Assembly (NCBI GenBank): GCA_034431765.1
Contig: DAOUDD010000145.1
Coordinates: 1 to 64,000, forward strand
Reading direction: 5' to 3'
Length of the DNA stretch: 64,000 bases
DNA from: DASYAN01 sp034431765
GTDB lineage: Bacteria > Chloroflexota > Ktedonobacteria > Ktedonobacterales > Ktedonobacteraceae
The notes under the pieces are model-generated. The model saw nothing but the letters and a program-made list of their open reading frames with translations. It had not been told where the DNA came from and did no database searches. A program made the translations under genes and the position numbers. Below are positions 44,285 through 52,737 of the stretch, one piece after another. Position 1 is the first letter of the stretch, and each line of letters starts with the position of its first letter.

Positions 44285-44878
44285 ATGACTATCTCTATCC
44301 CTCAAGGGGCGCAACGCATCGTGGTTGTGGGTACATGCGGGTCAGGAAAAACAACGCTTGCCCGGCAGCTTGCGGAAATAGTACACGTGCCACATGTCGA
44401 GATGGACGCGCTTTTCTGGGACGCGAACTGGACGCAGGCACCGGTGCCGCTGTTTCGCGAGCGTGTAGCAAAAGCGCTCTCCGGGCCTACATGGACTACA
44501 GATGGGAACTATAGCAAAGTACGTGACCTGACCTGGGGAGCGGCTGATACTATTATCTGGCTGGATTATAGCCTGTGGATAATCCTCTTTCGTGTCGTGA
44601 AGCGTACATTCAAGCGCATTGTGACGCGAACGGAGCTGTGGAACGGCAATCGAGAAAACTTTTTTAACGGCGTTCTGACACGTGACTCCATCATCTTGTG
44701 GGCTTTACAATCGTATAAGCGCAACCGTATACGTTACTCCGAGATGATGCAGCATCCTGATTATGCACATCTGCATTTTGTACGTCTCACCTCTCCACAG
44801 GCTACGCGCGAGTGGCTTGCACGTTTTGAGCGAGAGCAACAGGCGCTTGCCCAAAGTGAGCGGAACGAAGCGGTATGA
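44285..44878 (+). CDS. P-loop nucleoside/adenylate kinase-like protein (FlaR/topology-modulation type)
   Basis: 197 residues with AAGGAG before the ATG. Walker A is VVVGTCGSGKTTLARQLA near residue 15. The following VEMDALFWDANWTQAP, then WTTDGNYSKVRDLTWGAADT, is typical of the small P-loop proteins annotated as adenylate kinase-like or DNA topology modulation (FlaR-like) proteins. These probably phosphorylate a small molecule; the substrate is unknown. A basic segment (VVKRTFKRIVTRTELWNGNR) near 110 looks like a lid. Spacing of 10 bp from the GxGYxYP gene indicates co-transcription and maybe a joint role. Confidence 0.78.
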   Translation: MTISIPQGAQRIVVVGTCGSGKTTLARQLAEIVHVPHVEMDALFWDANWTQAPVPLFRERVAKALSGPTWTTDGNYSKVRDLTWGAADTIIWLDYSLWIILFRVVKRTFKRIVTRTELWNGNRENFFNGVLTRDSIILWALQSYKRNRIRYSEMMQHPDYAHLHFVRLTSPQATREWLARFEREQQALAQSERNEAV

Positions 44879-44977
44879 GGCTGAGTGGCCTCTTCTCTTG
44901 CGCTTTTTTCCCTATCCTTCTACAATTAAGAATATTCCTTCTGTATCCTTGAGCGTGTGTAGCGAAGGGATAGAGCT

Positions 44978-46075
44978 ATGCTAGATTTTTCTCTTACAGA
45001 CGAACAGGAAGAGGTGCGGCGGCTGGCACATAGGCTTGCGCTCGATCACCTGCGACCTCACGCGCGTGAGGCGGAACGGAGTGGGGATATCTCCCCAGAG
45101 CTATGGCGAGTGCTTGCGCAAACCGGGTTGATGACACCATTCCCCGAAAGCTACGGCGGTTCGGGAGCGCTTGAGGCGAGTACGTATGTGCTGATCGCTG
45201 AGGAACTGGGATTTGGTGATGGCGGGCTGGCGCTGAATGTTCTCAGCTCACTACCAGGCCTTCTCTCCGTCTGGCTTCTGGGGAGCGAAGAGCAGCGTCT
45301 ACATTACATTGTTCCCTTCTGTCAGCAATCTGAAAGCTGCATGCACTGGAGTAGTCTGGCCTTTGCCGAACCGGGTGGCAGCTATATGTTGAGAGATGTA
45401 GCTCTGACAGCCCATCTCCACGCTGATGGTTATCTTCTGAATGGCTCTAAGCGGAACGTCCTGTGGAGAGGTAAGAATTCGTTGCATGTTGTGCTAGCAC
45501 GGCTGACCGATAAGGATAGTCCGGCGAGAATATGTGCGTTTGTGCTGCCTGAGCAGGCAGAGGGGTTGCAGGTGGTTGCGGAAGAGCAGAAGCTTGGCAT
45601 GCTGGCAGTTCCTTCTGTCTCTCTTCATTTACGGGATGTAAAAGTTCCTGTTGTGAATCTATTAGGTACGCCTGAGAGTATCGATGTGCTGCGTGTCGCT
45701 GCCCTATCGGCCCTGTTTCGTGCGGGAATTGCCTGTGGAACGGCGCGGGCGGCTCTGGAGTATGCAGGTGAGTATGCTGTGGAACGTGTAGCATTTGGTC
45801 GGCCAATCGTCTCGTACCAGAGTATCGCCTTTCTACTGGCGGAGATGGCGATGAAGCTGGATGCTGTGCGTTTGCAGCTCTGGTACGCTGCTTCGCTCTG
45901 GGATGCTGCAACTGATGGGACGCTGTTGCTACGCGAGGCCGAGGCTGCACAAACGCAGGCGGTGAAGCTGGCGCAGAGTGCGACTATCGACGCTGTCCAG
46001 GTGCTTGGTGGAGCTGGCTTTATGCAGGATCATCCTGTTGAAATGTGGATGCGCAACGCCGCCGCAATGGAGTAA
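44978..46075 (+). CDS. Acyl-CoA dehydrogenase subunit without the C-terminal catalytic motif
   Basis: 365 residues. The N-terminal domain starts MLDFSLTDEQEEVRRLAHRL; middle-domain motif SLAFAEPGGSYMLRDVAL; FAD-binding VAFGRPIVSYQSIAFLLAEM near 270; VQVLGGAGFMQDHPVEMWMR near the end. The protein stops at RNAAAME, just where family members continue with the segment carrying the catalytic Glu (YEGTSQIQ-like). Its partner gene starts 6 bp later and keeps that segment. In paired dehydrogenases such as the mycobacterial ChsE4-ChsE5 type, one subunit lacks the base and the two form one active unit; I infer the same here. The ATG follows AAGGGA. Confidence 0.85.
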   Translation: MLDFSLTDEQEEVRRLAHRLALDHLRPHAREAERSGDISPELWRVLAQTGLMTPFPESYGGSGALEASTYVLIAEELGFGDGGLALNVLSSLPGLLSVWLLGSEEQRLHYIVPFCQQSESCMHWSSLAFAEPGGSYMLRDVALTAHLHADGYLLNGSKRNVLWRGKNSLHVVLARLTDKDSPARICAFVLPEQAEGLQVVAEEQKLGMLAVPSVSLHLRDVKVPVVNLLGTPESIDVLRVAALSALFRAGIACGTARAALEYAGEYAVERVAFGRPIVSYQSIAFLLAEMAMKLDAVRLQLWYAASLWDAATDGTLLLREAEAAQTQAVKLAQSATIDAVQVLGGAGFMQDHPVEMWMRNAAAME

Positions 46076-46080
46076 GAAAG

Positions 46081-47262
46081 ATGCTGCAATTAACACTAAG
46101 CGAGACACAACGAGCCTTTCAGGAGTATGCGCACCAGATCGCGCTCGAAGAGATGCGCCCGATCTCGTTGGAGTGTGATCGGACCGGGGAGATACCAGAG
46201 TCGTTTTTTTGGAATATGCAGCACCGCTTCTGGAATGGCTCCTCATCACAGGCACAGCTTTATGGTCAAAGCATGCAGGGGCAGGAGCAGGTGCTCTCGA
46301 TGCTTGCGCAAGAAGAGATGGCCTGGGGTGATGCCGCACTCGCCTCTGCTATCCCTGGGCCGGGACTGGCAGCTCCTCCAATCCTCACGCAGGGAACAGC
46401 AGAACAGCAAGAGCGTTTTCTGGGACTGTACCATGATGGTCAACTGCATTGGGGTGCACTGGCACTGACTGAGCCAGAGATTGGCTCAGATGTAGCGAAT
46501 CTGGCGACGAGAGCCGTACTGGATGGGGATGAGTGGGTGCTGAACGGTCACAAGCACTATATCACAAATGGAGAACGCGCTGACCTGATCATAACATTTG
46601 CTACGCTTGATAAGCAGCGTGGGCGTGAAGGAATTCGTCCATTTGTTGTCCTAAAGGGGACGCTTGGTCTGCGGGTAGGGCGAATTGAGCAGAAGATGGG
46701 CTTGCGTGCCTCACAGACGGCGGAACTGTTTTTCGAGGATTGCCGTATTCCCAGAGATTTTTTGCTGGCTGGGAGGGAGCAGCGTTCGGGAGCTGGCTTC
46801 AAAGCGGCGATGGGAACGCTGGATGCCACACGTCCAATGGTAGGAGCGCTGGCACTTGGTATTGCGCGTGCTGCTTACGAGACTGCATGTGAATGGTTGA
46901 AGGAAGAGTTACCGCTCAGTTTTTCCCTATATAAGCGCTGGAAGATGGAAGAGGAACTGGAGGAGTTGCGCCAGGAGATTGGGATGGCACGTCTTCTCAT
47001 CTGGCGGGCGGCGTGGATGGCTGATCAACGCCTGCCCAACTCCAAAGAAGCCTCGATGTGTAAAGCATATGCTGGAAGCCTTGTAATGAAAGTCACGGCA
47101 GCCGCTGTGCGCATGAGCGCAATAGGGGAAGAATCCCCTGCCAGACTATTGCTGCAGAAGTGGTTTCGTGACGCCAAAGTCTTTGACATCTTCGAAGGCT
47201 CGGCTCAGATTCAACGTCTGGTCATTGCGCGCCGACTTTTCCCCCAGGTCTTAATCGCGTAG
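46081..47262 (+). CDS. Acyl-CoA dehydrogenase, catalytic subunit
   Basis: 393 residues from the ATG at 46081, with GGAG inside the end of the previous gene. It keeps the complete set: ALTEPEIGSDVANLATRA near 135 (flavin/substrate loop), LNGHKHYITNGERADLIITF, GMARLLIWRAAWMAD near 305, and the catalytic-glutamate segment VFDIFEGSAQIQRLVIARRL at the C-terminus. It oxidises acyl-CoA to enoyl-CoA with FAD, passing electrons to ETF. In the FAD-binding region the usual RxxFG arginine-phenylalanine pair is replaced (SFSLYKRWKME), so its partner may provide that surface. Tight spacing indicates a co-translated pair. Confidence 0.88.
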   Translation: MLQLTLSETQRAFQEYAHQIALEEMRPISLECDRTGEIPESFFWNMQHRFWNGSSSQAQLYGQSMQGQEQVLSMLAQEEMAWGDAALASAIPGPGLAAPPILTQGTAEQQERFLGLYHDGQLHWGALALTEPEIGSDVANLATRAVLDGDEWVLNGHKHYITNGERADLIITFATLDKQRGREGIRPFVVLKGTLGLRVGRIEQKMGLRASQTAELFFEDCRIPRDFLLAGREQRSGAGFKAAMGTLDATRPMVGALALGIARAAYETACEWLKEELPLSFSLYKRWKMEEELEELRQEIGMARLLIWRAAWMADQRLPNSKEASMCKAYAGSLVMKVTAAAVRMSAIGEESPARLLLQKWFRDAKVFDIFEGSAQIQRLVIARRLFPQVLIA

Positions 47263-47300
47263 GAAAGAGCAGGTTGCCTGACGCTTTCCTTTCCTACGCG
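47256..47300. terminator. Terminator after the acyl-CoA dehydrogenase pair
   Basis: CGCGTAGGAAAG (47256-47267) pairs perfectly with CTTTCCTACGCG (47289-47300), followed by TTTGCG. Its left arm overlaps the stop codon region of the catalytic dehydrogenase; the converging small gene ends at 47332. Confidence 0.7.
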
Positions 47301-47331
47301 TTTGCGAGGAATATCTCCATGGTAGCGATTC

Positions 47332-47556
47332 CTACATCTTCTTCTGGGGAAGCTGGATCTGTATCGCCTCGTCGCCTTCAATGGCTTCAGTCTCGCCATC
47401 TAAGTCGAGATCGAGATTAAAGTCCTCATCCGCGTTCTGACCAAGCCAGTTAGTAGCTCGTGTATCGCGCTTATAAGGACGACGACGCTCGGAGCTTTCG
47501 CGAGAAGAGAAATCTTTTCTGCTACTTGCGCGTTTGTCGCGTACTTTGCCTCTCAT
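47332..47556 (-). CDS. Small charged hypothetical protein
   Basis: 74 residues from the ATG at 47556, which has AGGAGGTG at ideal distance; the open frame extends further without reason. The first half is basic (MRGKVRDKRASSRKDFSSRE), the second strongly acidic (NLDLDLDGETEAIEGDE). It is probably disordered; binding to nucleic acid or a protein partner is possible. No family recognised. Confidence 0.65.
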   Translation of the reverse strand: MRGKVRDKRASSRKDFSSRESSERRRPYKRDTRATNWLGQNADEDFNLDLDLDGETEAIEGDEAIQIQLPQKKM

Positions 47557-48284
47557 GCATTCACCTCCTCTCCTGTGGAATAGGAAGGTACATGAGCGCG
47601 TGCGGCAGTGCGAAGGAAAAGAGAAACTTATGCAATAAAGCAATGCCTTTCTCGTGTCACCTGCTGATCTATCCTCTCTCTGTTGTCTGAATCTGGGTTT
47701 TGGAGAGGAGATAGAAAAGAAAACGTCATCATGCTGCTCACTTTACAGAGTCTGTACGGTTTCTTTGTTCACTAATGTGGGGCATGTCCTTGCATTGCGA
47801 GGGATGGTGGAGGAAAAGATACTGGCTGGACAACATCTGTCCAGGGCATCACTCTTTACCTGTTGTACAGAGAAAGAGGTTGCATGGTGCTGTTGTGATG
47901 AGTTCCACTGTTGCATTGGCAAGGCGCGCCGTTCACTTGTCGGTCGTGCATAGAACTCACCTCCCAAATATATTTCTCTATTCATAACATCACTACGATC
48001 TTATGCGAAAACCAACGCTCTTCCCAGAGCTAGCTTCGCTCAAGTTTTCGAGAAGCAGTACACGCGAAGAATGGTATATCCGCTAACTGCTAAGAAGTGT
48101 ACTTGCTGAGAATTGAAAAGTCAAGCACTTTTTTGACCAATGTCATCGCGTAGAGGAGGGGTAGCCGAAAATTACTATCGAAGTATTTCAGATAGGAGTT
48201 TCGTCTTAAGGACTGTTATACTGTTCCCTCATATGGAACACTTTTTTTAACAAGAACATGTATGCAAAAAAGGAGAGATGGATA
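47557..48284. other. Long gap; holds hairpin repeat copy 3
   Basis: Apart from the repeat at 47996-48058 I see no gene in this stretch. The frames at 47654-47987 lack ribosome sites and have unlikely composition. A TATACT box near 48217 may belong to the ogt promoter. Confidence 0.5.
47996..48058 (+). repeat. AGATCTTATGCG-type hairpin repeat, copy 3
   Basis: Begins CGATCTTATGCGAAAACCAA and ends GCTCAAGTTTTCGAGAAGCAG. The arms GAAAAC/GTTTTC and GAGC-rich centre form the same hairpin as copies 1 and 2. It lies upstream of the small charged protein gene (minus strand) but over 430 bases away. Confidence 0.7.
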
Positions 48285-48830
48285 GTGGGTAGCCATTCTC
48301 GTATTGGGCAGCGGAAGGCTCAAGTGCTGAGCTGGAGCAGTGTCTCTTCTCCATTAGGGCCGTGTGTGATAGCAGCAACGGAGCGGGGCATCTGTTGGTC
48401 CGGTGCTCCTGGCTCTGCATTTGAGGAAGGTTTTGTTCGCGTACAACGCTGGTTAACAGTGGAGCGTATCGTACAAACAAAAGAACACCCGTTGCTGCGA
48501 ATTGCGTTGGATGAGCTTGAGCACTATTTCGCTGGACAGCCGTTGCAGTTTACCTGTCCGCTTGACTTTTGTGGTACGCCCTTCCAGATTGCGGTCTGGC
48601 AAGAGGTGCAGCGTATCCCCTACGGTGAGACGCGCAGCTATGGCGAGATTGCTCGTGCTATTGGACGGCCTGCGGCATCACGTGCTGTTGGCGCTGCGAA
48701 CAGAGCGAATCCGTTTGCCGTCATCGTACCCTGCCATCGCATAATTGCAAGAAATCTTCCACCCGAACATATTGCCCGCCTCTCACCCACAAAAGCCTGG
48801 TTGCTCACGTTAGAGCGCGCTCTAACGTGA
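48285..48830 (+). CDS. ogt: Methylated-DNA--protein-cysteine methyltransferase-like (Ogt/MGMT)
   Basis: 181 residues from the GTG at 48285, which has AGGAG nine bases upstream; an ATG at 48258 would add nine residues without a site. The active-site PCHR is present in VIVPCHRIIA near 155, with the helix-turn-helix RPAASRAVGAANRANP before it and IPYGETRSYGEIARAI. The protein removes alkyl groups from O6-guanine by transfer to its cysteine. After PCHR the usual GxLxGYxGG loop is replaced by NLPPEHIARLSPTKAWLLTL, so the substrate pocket is altered; activity may differ. Its end overlaps the converging gene by nine bases. Confidence 0.82.
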   Translation: MGSHSRIGQRKAQVLSWSSVSSPLGPCVIAATERGICWSGAPGSAFEEGFVRVQRWLTVERIVQTKEHPLLRIALDELEHYFAGQPLQFTCPLDFCGTPFQIAVWQEVQRIPYGETRSYGEIARAIGRPAASRAVGAANRANPFAVIVPCHRIIARNLPPEHIARLSPTKAWLLTLERALT

Positions 48831-49238
48831 GTAGTTGAATGCCTGCGTCATAAAGACTTTGAAGAGCCAGCGTGTAATAACAACACAGACCGCCAGCTCA
48901 AGAACAATCATCGCGATCCAGATCCACAACAATTGTCCTTCACCCGTATTACCTGCGCGCAATCCATCAATCGAGGTCGTGAGGAGAGGGATGAGGATAA
49001 CCAGCGGCACGACAAAGAGGGTGAGCGCGAAGAGAATAACGACTGCGGGCAACAGAAAGCGCCACAAGCCGGAATCACGCAAATTTTCTGTCTTGGCTGT
49101 GCCAAATGCCTGCCTCTTCTCGCTACCAGCTATTTCAGATGATGGTGCAGTATCTACTACCTGGTCCTCTTTTGGTTTTGGTGTCTCTTCTAACGCTTCG
49201 GTTGAGGATACGTGACTACTTGCAGTTTTTTCGTCCAT
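48822..49238 (-). CDS. Two-helix membrane protein, hypothetical
   Basis: 138 residues from the ATG at 49238 (AGGAG upstream). The first 60 residues are acidic and probably disordered (EALEETPKPKEDQVVDTAPS). Two hydrophobic helices follow, FLLPAVVILFALTLFVVPLV and WIAMIVLELAVCVVITRWLF. No recognised family. It converges with ogt, overlapping by nine bases, an arrangement that needs antisense overlap of the two messages. Confidence 0.65.
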   Translation of the reverse strand: MDEKTASSHVSSTEALEETPKPKEDQVVDTAPSSEIAGSEKRQAFGTAKTENLRDSGLWRFLLPAVVILFALTLFVVPLVILIPLLTTSIDGLRAGNTGEGQLLWIWIAMIVLELAVCVVITRWLFKVFMTQAFNYSR

Positions 49239-49310
49239 GCAAAGCTCCTGAAGAACAATTATAAAAACTCTGTTCCTCAGTATATCATATGGGTAGGGCA
49301 CTCATTTTGC

Positions 49311-49339
49311 TTGACATCTGCAAGTACTCATGCTATAGT
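49311..49339 (+). promoter_or_regulatory. Promoter of tRNA-Val
   Basis: A perfect TTGACA (49311-49316), a 17-base spacer and TATAGT (49334-49339), 18 bases before the tRNA gene. The strongest promoter match in the window. Confidence 0.8.
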
Positions 49340-49357
49340 GAGCGAGTCAACAGACAA

Positions 49358-49429
49358 GGGCGCTTAGCTCAGTGGGAGAGCGTTCGCTTCACACGCGAAA
49401 GGTCACTGGTTCGATACCAGTAGCGCCCA
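49358..49429 (+). tRNA. tRNA-Val (anticodon CAC)
   Basis: A 72-base tRNA: acceptor GGGCGCT/AGCGCCC, D-arm GCTC/GAGC, anticodon stem TTCGC/GCGAA with loop TTCACAC (anticodon CAC, reading GUG), T-arm ACTGG/CCAGT with loop TTCGATA. All stems pair fully. The 3' CCA is not encoded (discriminator A followed by T). Confidence 0.96.
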
Positions 49430-49558
49430 TTACTCCTCTCAAATTTTCCTCTCGCTGCAAAACAGCATTTCTTGAGTAGGCCAGAGCTGTATCTGCATCT
49501 AAATCCTCATCGTATATACTATAAGTAAGCGTTTTCTAGCGAGTATTTTCACGGTACG

Positions 49559-50203
49559 ATGGAGCAAAATTTTCTCGCACAACGTCAACAGCTCGTTGCG
49601 GCCCTACGTAAGGAAGGCATCTCGGATGCACAGGTGCTGGCGGCCTTCTCCAGTGTGCCGCGTGAGCACTTCGTCTCGGAGCAGGCACGTGCTCAGTCCT
49701 ATGCTGACCGTGCCTTACCCCTTACTCTGGGTCAGACAATTTCACAACCCTTAATGGTTGCCTTAATGACGCAAGCGTTACGCTTGACCGGACAGGAGCG
49801 TGTCCTGGAAGTGGGAACTGGTTCTGGCTATCAAACGGCGCTTCTTGCTCGCCTGGCAATGTACGTCTATAGTGTGGAGCGACATCGTGAATTAGCATAC
49901 CTGGCGGCGCAGCATTTAATCGAGTTACGTATTCACAATGTCTCTATCTATGTTGCCGATGGGTCGCTTGGCTGGCCAGACGAAGCTCCATATGAGCGTA
50001 TTATCGTCACTGCTGCCGCTCCTGTAATTCCCCCGCAACTGCTAGAGCAACTGTGTATTGGCGGTTTGCTCGTCATTCCAGTGGGAAAGCAAGATCAACA
50101 GGAGCTTCAGGTTGTAGAACGTCGTGAGCGGGATGTGCGTGTGCAATCGCTGGGTCGCTGTGTCTTTGTGCCTCTTGTTGGTCAGCAGGGATGGCAGAAT
50201 TGA
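49559..50203 (+). CDS. pcm: Protein-L-isoaspartate O-methyltransferase
   Basis: 214 residues, standard length. It methylates abnormal L-isoaspartyl residues of aged proteins with SAM. FVSEQARAQSYADRALPLTL and the family loop GQTISQPLMVALMTQAL are followed by the SAM-binding VLEVGTGSGYQTALLA near 80, and later SIYVADGSLGWPDEAPYERI and GGLLVIPVG. All family motifs intact. The ribosome site is weak. It follows tRNA-Val after 130 bp and may share its transcript. The membrane protein gene lies 100 bp downstream. Confidence 0.93.
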   Translation: MEQNFLAQRQQLVAALRKEGISDAQVLAAFSSVPREHFVSEQARAQSYADRALPLTLGQTISQPLMVALMTQALRLTGQERVLEVGTGSGYQTALLARLAMYVYSVERHRELAYLAAQHLIELRIHNVSIYVADGSLGWPDEAPYERIIVTAAAPVIPPQLLEQLCIGGLLVIPVGKQDQQELQVVERRERDVRVQSLGRCVFVPLVGQQGWQN

Positions 50204-50305
50204 GGCGGTTGATTGCACGAAAAAGAATAGCTGGCGTATAATAGAGAGAAGCAGAGAGAAATTGTTGAAGGATAGTCAAACGCAGCAGCGCGAGGAGTTC
50301 TTTAC

Positions 50306-50824
50306 ATGCAAGGCTTCTTTACCAGTATCCATGTGTATACCTATGTAGGGCTGTTCTTTTTTCTAGTTATCTGGCTTTCCCTGTATGCGTGTGCACATCT
50401 TCTGGTAAGTATGCTGCGCCGTGATAAGCTACTTGGCTGGGCAGTTGGCCCCTTTGGTGTCACGATTATGTCGTTGCACGAGCCTTCTTTGCTCTCACTC
50501 TGGCTCAATGTGCTCTGTCCTGCTCTCGTTTCAGGTGGAGTTCTCTATGCAGGTCTTCTATCTCCTCTGAGTCCAGTCTCATTTCCACAAGCTCCTCTCC
50601 CGCAATTCCTGCTTCTCACCTGTGGAGTTTTATTTACCAGCACTACAGATCTGGTGACAGCGGTGCGCGATCTACGCTATCCACTCTGGGGAGAAGCTCG
50701 CGTGCTGCGCAATATCCAGAATTTGCGTGCATCCTGGGCGCGTATCCACTTTACCGCCTTCGGTCAATCCTACCTGCATGACCACTTTGGCTCAAACCCC
50801 ACTGATTTGCTCCAGGCATTCTAA
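50306..50824 (+). CDS. Small membrane protein, hypothetical
   Basis: 172 residues with AGGAG before the ATG. Three hydrophobic helices: VYTYVGLFFFLVIWLSLYAC (about 10-32), LLGWAVGPFGVTIMSL with LWLNVLCPALVSGGVLYAGL (40-85), and FLLLTCGVLFTSTTDL (100-120). A cytoplasmic-like tail ends GQSYLHDHFGSNPTDLLQAF. No family recognised. It is on the same strand as pcm, 102 bp downstream. Confidence 0.65.
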   Translation: MQGFFTSIHVYTYVGLFFFLVIWLSLYACAHLLVSMLRRDKLLGWAVGPFGVTIMSLHEPSLLSLWLNVLCPALVSGGVLYAGLLSPLSPVSFPQAPLPQFLLLTCGVLFTSTTDLVTAVRDLRYPLWGEARVLRNIQNLRASWARIHFTAFGQSYLHDHFGSNPTDLLQAF

Positions 50825-50961
50825 ACTCGTTTCGTCGGGTCGCACGATTGCCAGCCCTTGTTGCTTATGTTAGTGCGCATGGGAGCGAGGAAAGCGCGCG
50901 GCCAACGCTTTGTGGAAATACACTCACAGGAACGTGCACATCGCGTTAACTAACTCACTGA

Positions 50962-52728
50962 TTAAGCTTTTCCCTCTGAAGCAGGTTTCTCAGGGAGCGT
51001 GAAGGAGAAGGTACTGCCCATGCCCTGATTGTTTGAAAGCCAGATACGCCCACCGTGCTGCTCAACAATCTCCTTGGCTACATAGAGTCCCAGGCCAATA
51101 CCTGAATAATGTTGCACTGTTCTATCACGGACACGATAGAAGCGCTCGAAGATATGCTCAGCCTGTTCAGGGCTGATGCCCAGGCCTTGATCACTGATGC
51201 TGACGACGTAGGCATCATTTTGCTTGTGCAGCCGCACCGTCACCTGCCCTCCGTATGGGGAATACTTGACGGCGTTGTCGAGGATATTGCCTACTACCTG
51301 ACCGATGCGGGCTCGATCTGCAAGTACAGCCGTCTCAGGGACCTTTACCTCTAACATAATGGTGTGCTGCTCCGCGCTGGCCTGAACGGAACGGACGTGC
51401 TCGGTCAGAAGATCTGCCAGGTAGAATGAGTCATAACGTAGTTGGAGCGGCCCCCACTGTGCCTGCGAGAGGTCAAGGAGATCATTGACCAACCGCTCAA
51501 GATGTTCTGTCTGGCTTTGAATGATATTCAGGCTGCGTAAATCATAACTTTCGGGTAGCTCATTGCCTTGCTTATCGGAGTCCGCACGCAGCTTGCGCAG
51601 TCGCCGCTCGATTCGCCTCACCAGATGTTGAGTATAACCCTTAATTGCGGTGAGTGGAGTACGCAGCTCGTGAGAGACGACCGAGACAAACTCGTCTTTT
51701 AAACGTTCAACCTGCTTGCTCGACGTAACGTCGTTAAGTACAGCAACAACACCAACTGGACGAGAAGAGTCATTGTTTGCATCGTGCAACGGAGCCGCGC
51801 TGATGTTCAGCGTTAATGGAACACGCTCCTCTTCCTCACCGGCGACCAGCTCTTGATGCTTGACAGTATTCCCTGCCAGGGCCTGACCAATAATATCTGC
51901 GAGCCGTGGGAGCCAGGGGACGCTACTCTTCTTAGCGATTTTGCGTAGCGGCATCTTATACTGTAAATCCCCCTGCGCCTGCGAAAGCAATTGCTCAGCC
52001 GACCTGTTGAGCAACGTAATAGTACCCTTCGCATCCGTAATAAACAGCCCCTCGGCCATGCTGCCGATGATCAATTGCAGACGCATGCGCTCCATCTCTG
52101 TCTGCTGCCAGAGTTCGTTTTCACTTTCACGCAGGCGCACATTTTCCAGTGCTACAGCCGCGTAGTCCGCTATCATCGTCGTGAGTTGTAGGAGATTGGT
52201 GTCGAACGTCTTTTCCTGCTCGTCAAACAGGCTCAGCATACCGATAATGCGGTTCTCAACCGTAAGAGGGATGTTAAGGCAGGAGCCAATTTTTTCAGCC
52301 GCAGGTTCGGCTCGCGCCTGCATTTGAGCCAGATCATCAGGGGCATCAAAATACGCAGTACTGGCTAATTGCTCAGGGGTCATAGGAGGAAAGTTAAGAG
52401 CACCTGCAGCACTTGCAATACGCCCAATCATAGATTCGAGGAAGCTTGCTTCAAGAGGATAGCAGGGAATAATAAAGAGTTCAAAGGGATTCCCTTTGAG
52501 TAAGATACAACAGGCCGAGAAACTATAAAGTTCTTGTAACGCTACAAGCAATGCACGATGGACCTGGAACCGATCAAATGCAGCAACAAAGCGCTTCCCA
52601 ATGGTGTTGATATACTCCATCTCGTGACGGATTGCCAGGAGACGTTCCGCCGTGTATCCATTGGGAGAGCGGCGTGCCTCTGCTATGGCTTCTGTGGGCT
52701 GAGAATCCGATTGCACGCTGCTTTCCAT
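50962..52728 (-). CDS. GAF-PAS sensor histidine kinase
   Basis: 588 residues, cytoplasmic. A GAF domain (about 40-200) senses a small ligand or redox state; a PAS domain (about 215-335) includes MAEGLFITDAKGTITLLNRS. HisKA contains the acceptor His in VVSHELRTPLTAIKG near 350, and HATPase_c has N-box GNILDNAVKYS, G1 DQGLGIS and G2 GIGLGLYVAKEIV. All boxes intact. GGGAGCGGC precedes the ATG. A 125-residue gene ends nine bases upstream on the same strand, so the pair is one operon. No response regulator is adjacent. Confidence 0.93.
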   Translation of the reverse strand: MESSVQSDSQPTEAIAEARRSPNGYTAERLLAIRHEMEYINTIGKRFVAAFDRFQVHRALLVALQELYSFSACCILLKGNPFELFIIPCYPLEASFLESMIGRIASAAGALNFPPMTPEQLASTAYFDAPDDLAQMQARAEPAAEKIGSCLNIPLTVENRIIGMLSLFDEQEKTFDTNLLQLTTMIADYAAVALENVRLRESENELWQQTEMERMRLQLIIGSMAEGLFITDAKGTITLLNRSAEQLLSQAQGDLQYKMPLRKIAKKSSVPWLPRLADIIGQALAGNTVKHQELVAGEEEERVPLTLNISAAPLHDANNDSSRPVGVVAVLNDVTSSKQVERLKDEFVSVVSHELRTPLTAIKGYTQHLVRRIERRLRKLRADSDKQGNELPESYDLRSLNIIQSQTEHLERLVNDLLDLSQAQWGPLQLRYDSFYLADLLTEHVRSVQASAEQHTIMLEVKVPETAVLADRARIGQVVGNILDNAVKYSPYGGQVTVRLHKQNDAYVVSISDQGLGISPEQAEHIFERFYRVRDRTVQHYSGIGLGLYVAKEIVEQHGGRIWLSNNQGMGSTFSFTLPEKPASEGKA

Positions 52729-52737
52729 GCCGCTCCC

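Noticed and set aside
47654..47987. Overlapping 70-99 codon frames in the long gap
   Set aside because: Cys-rich, no ribosome site, no motif; typical chance frames.
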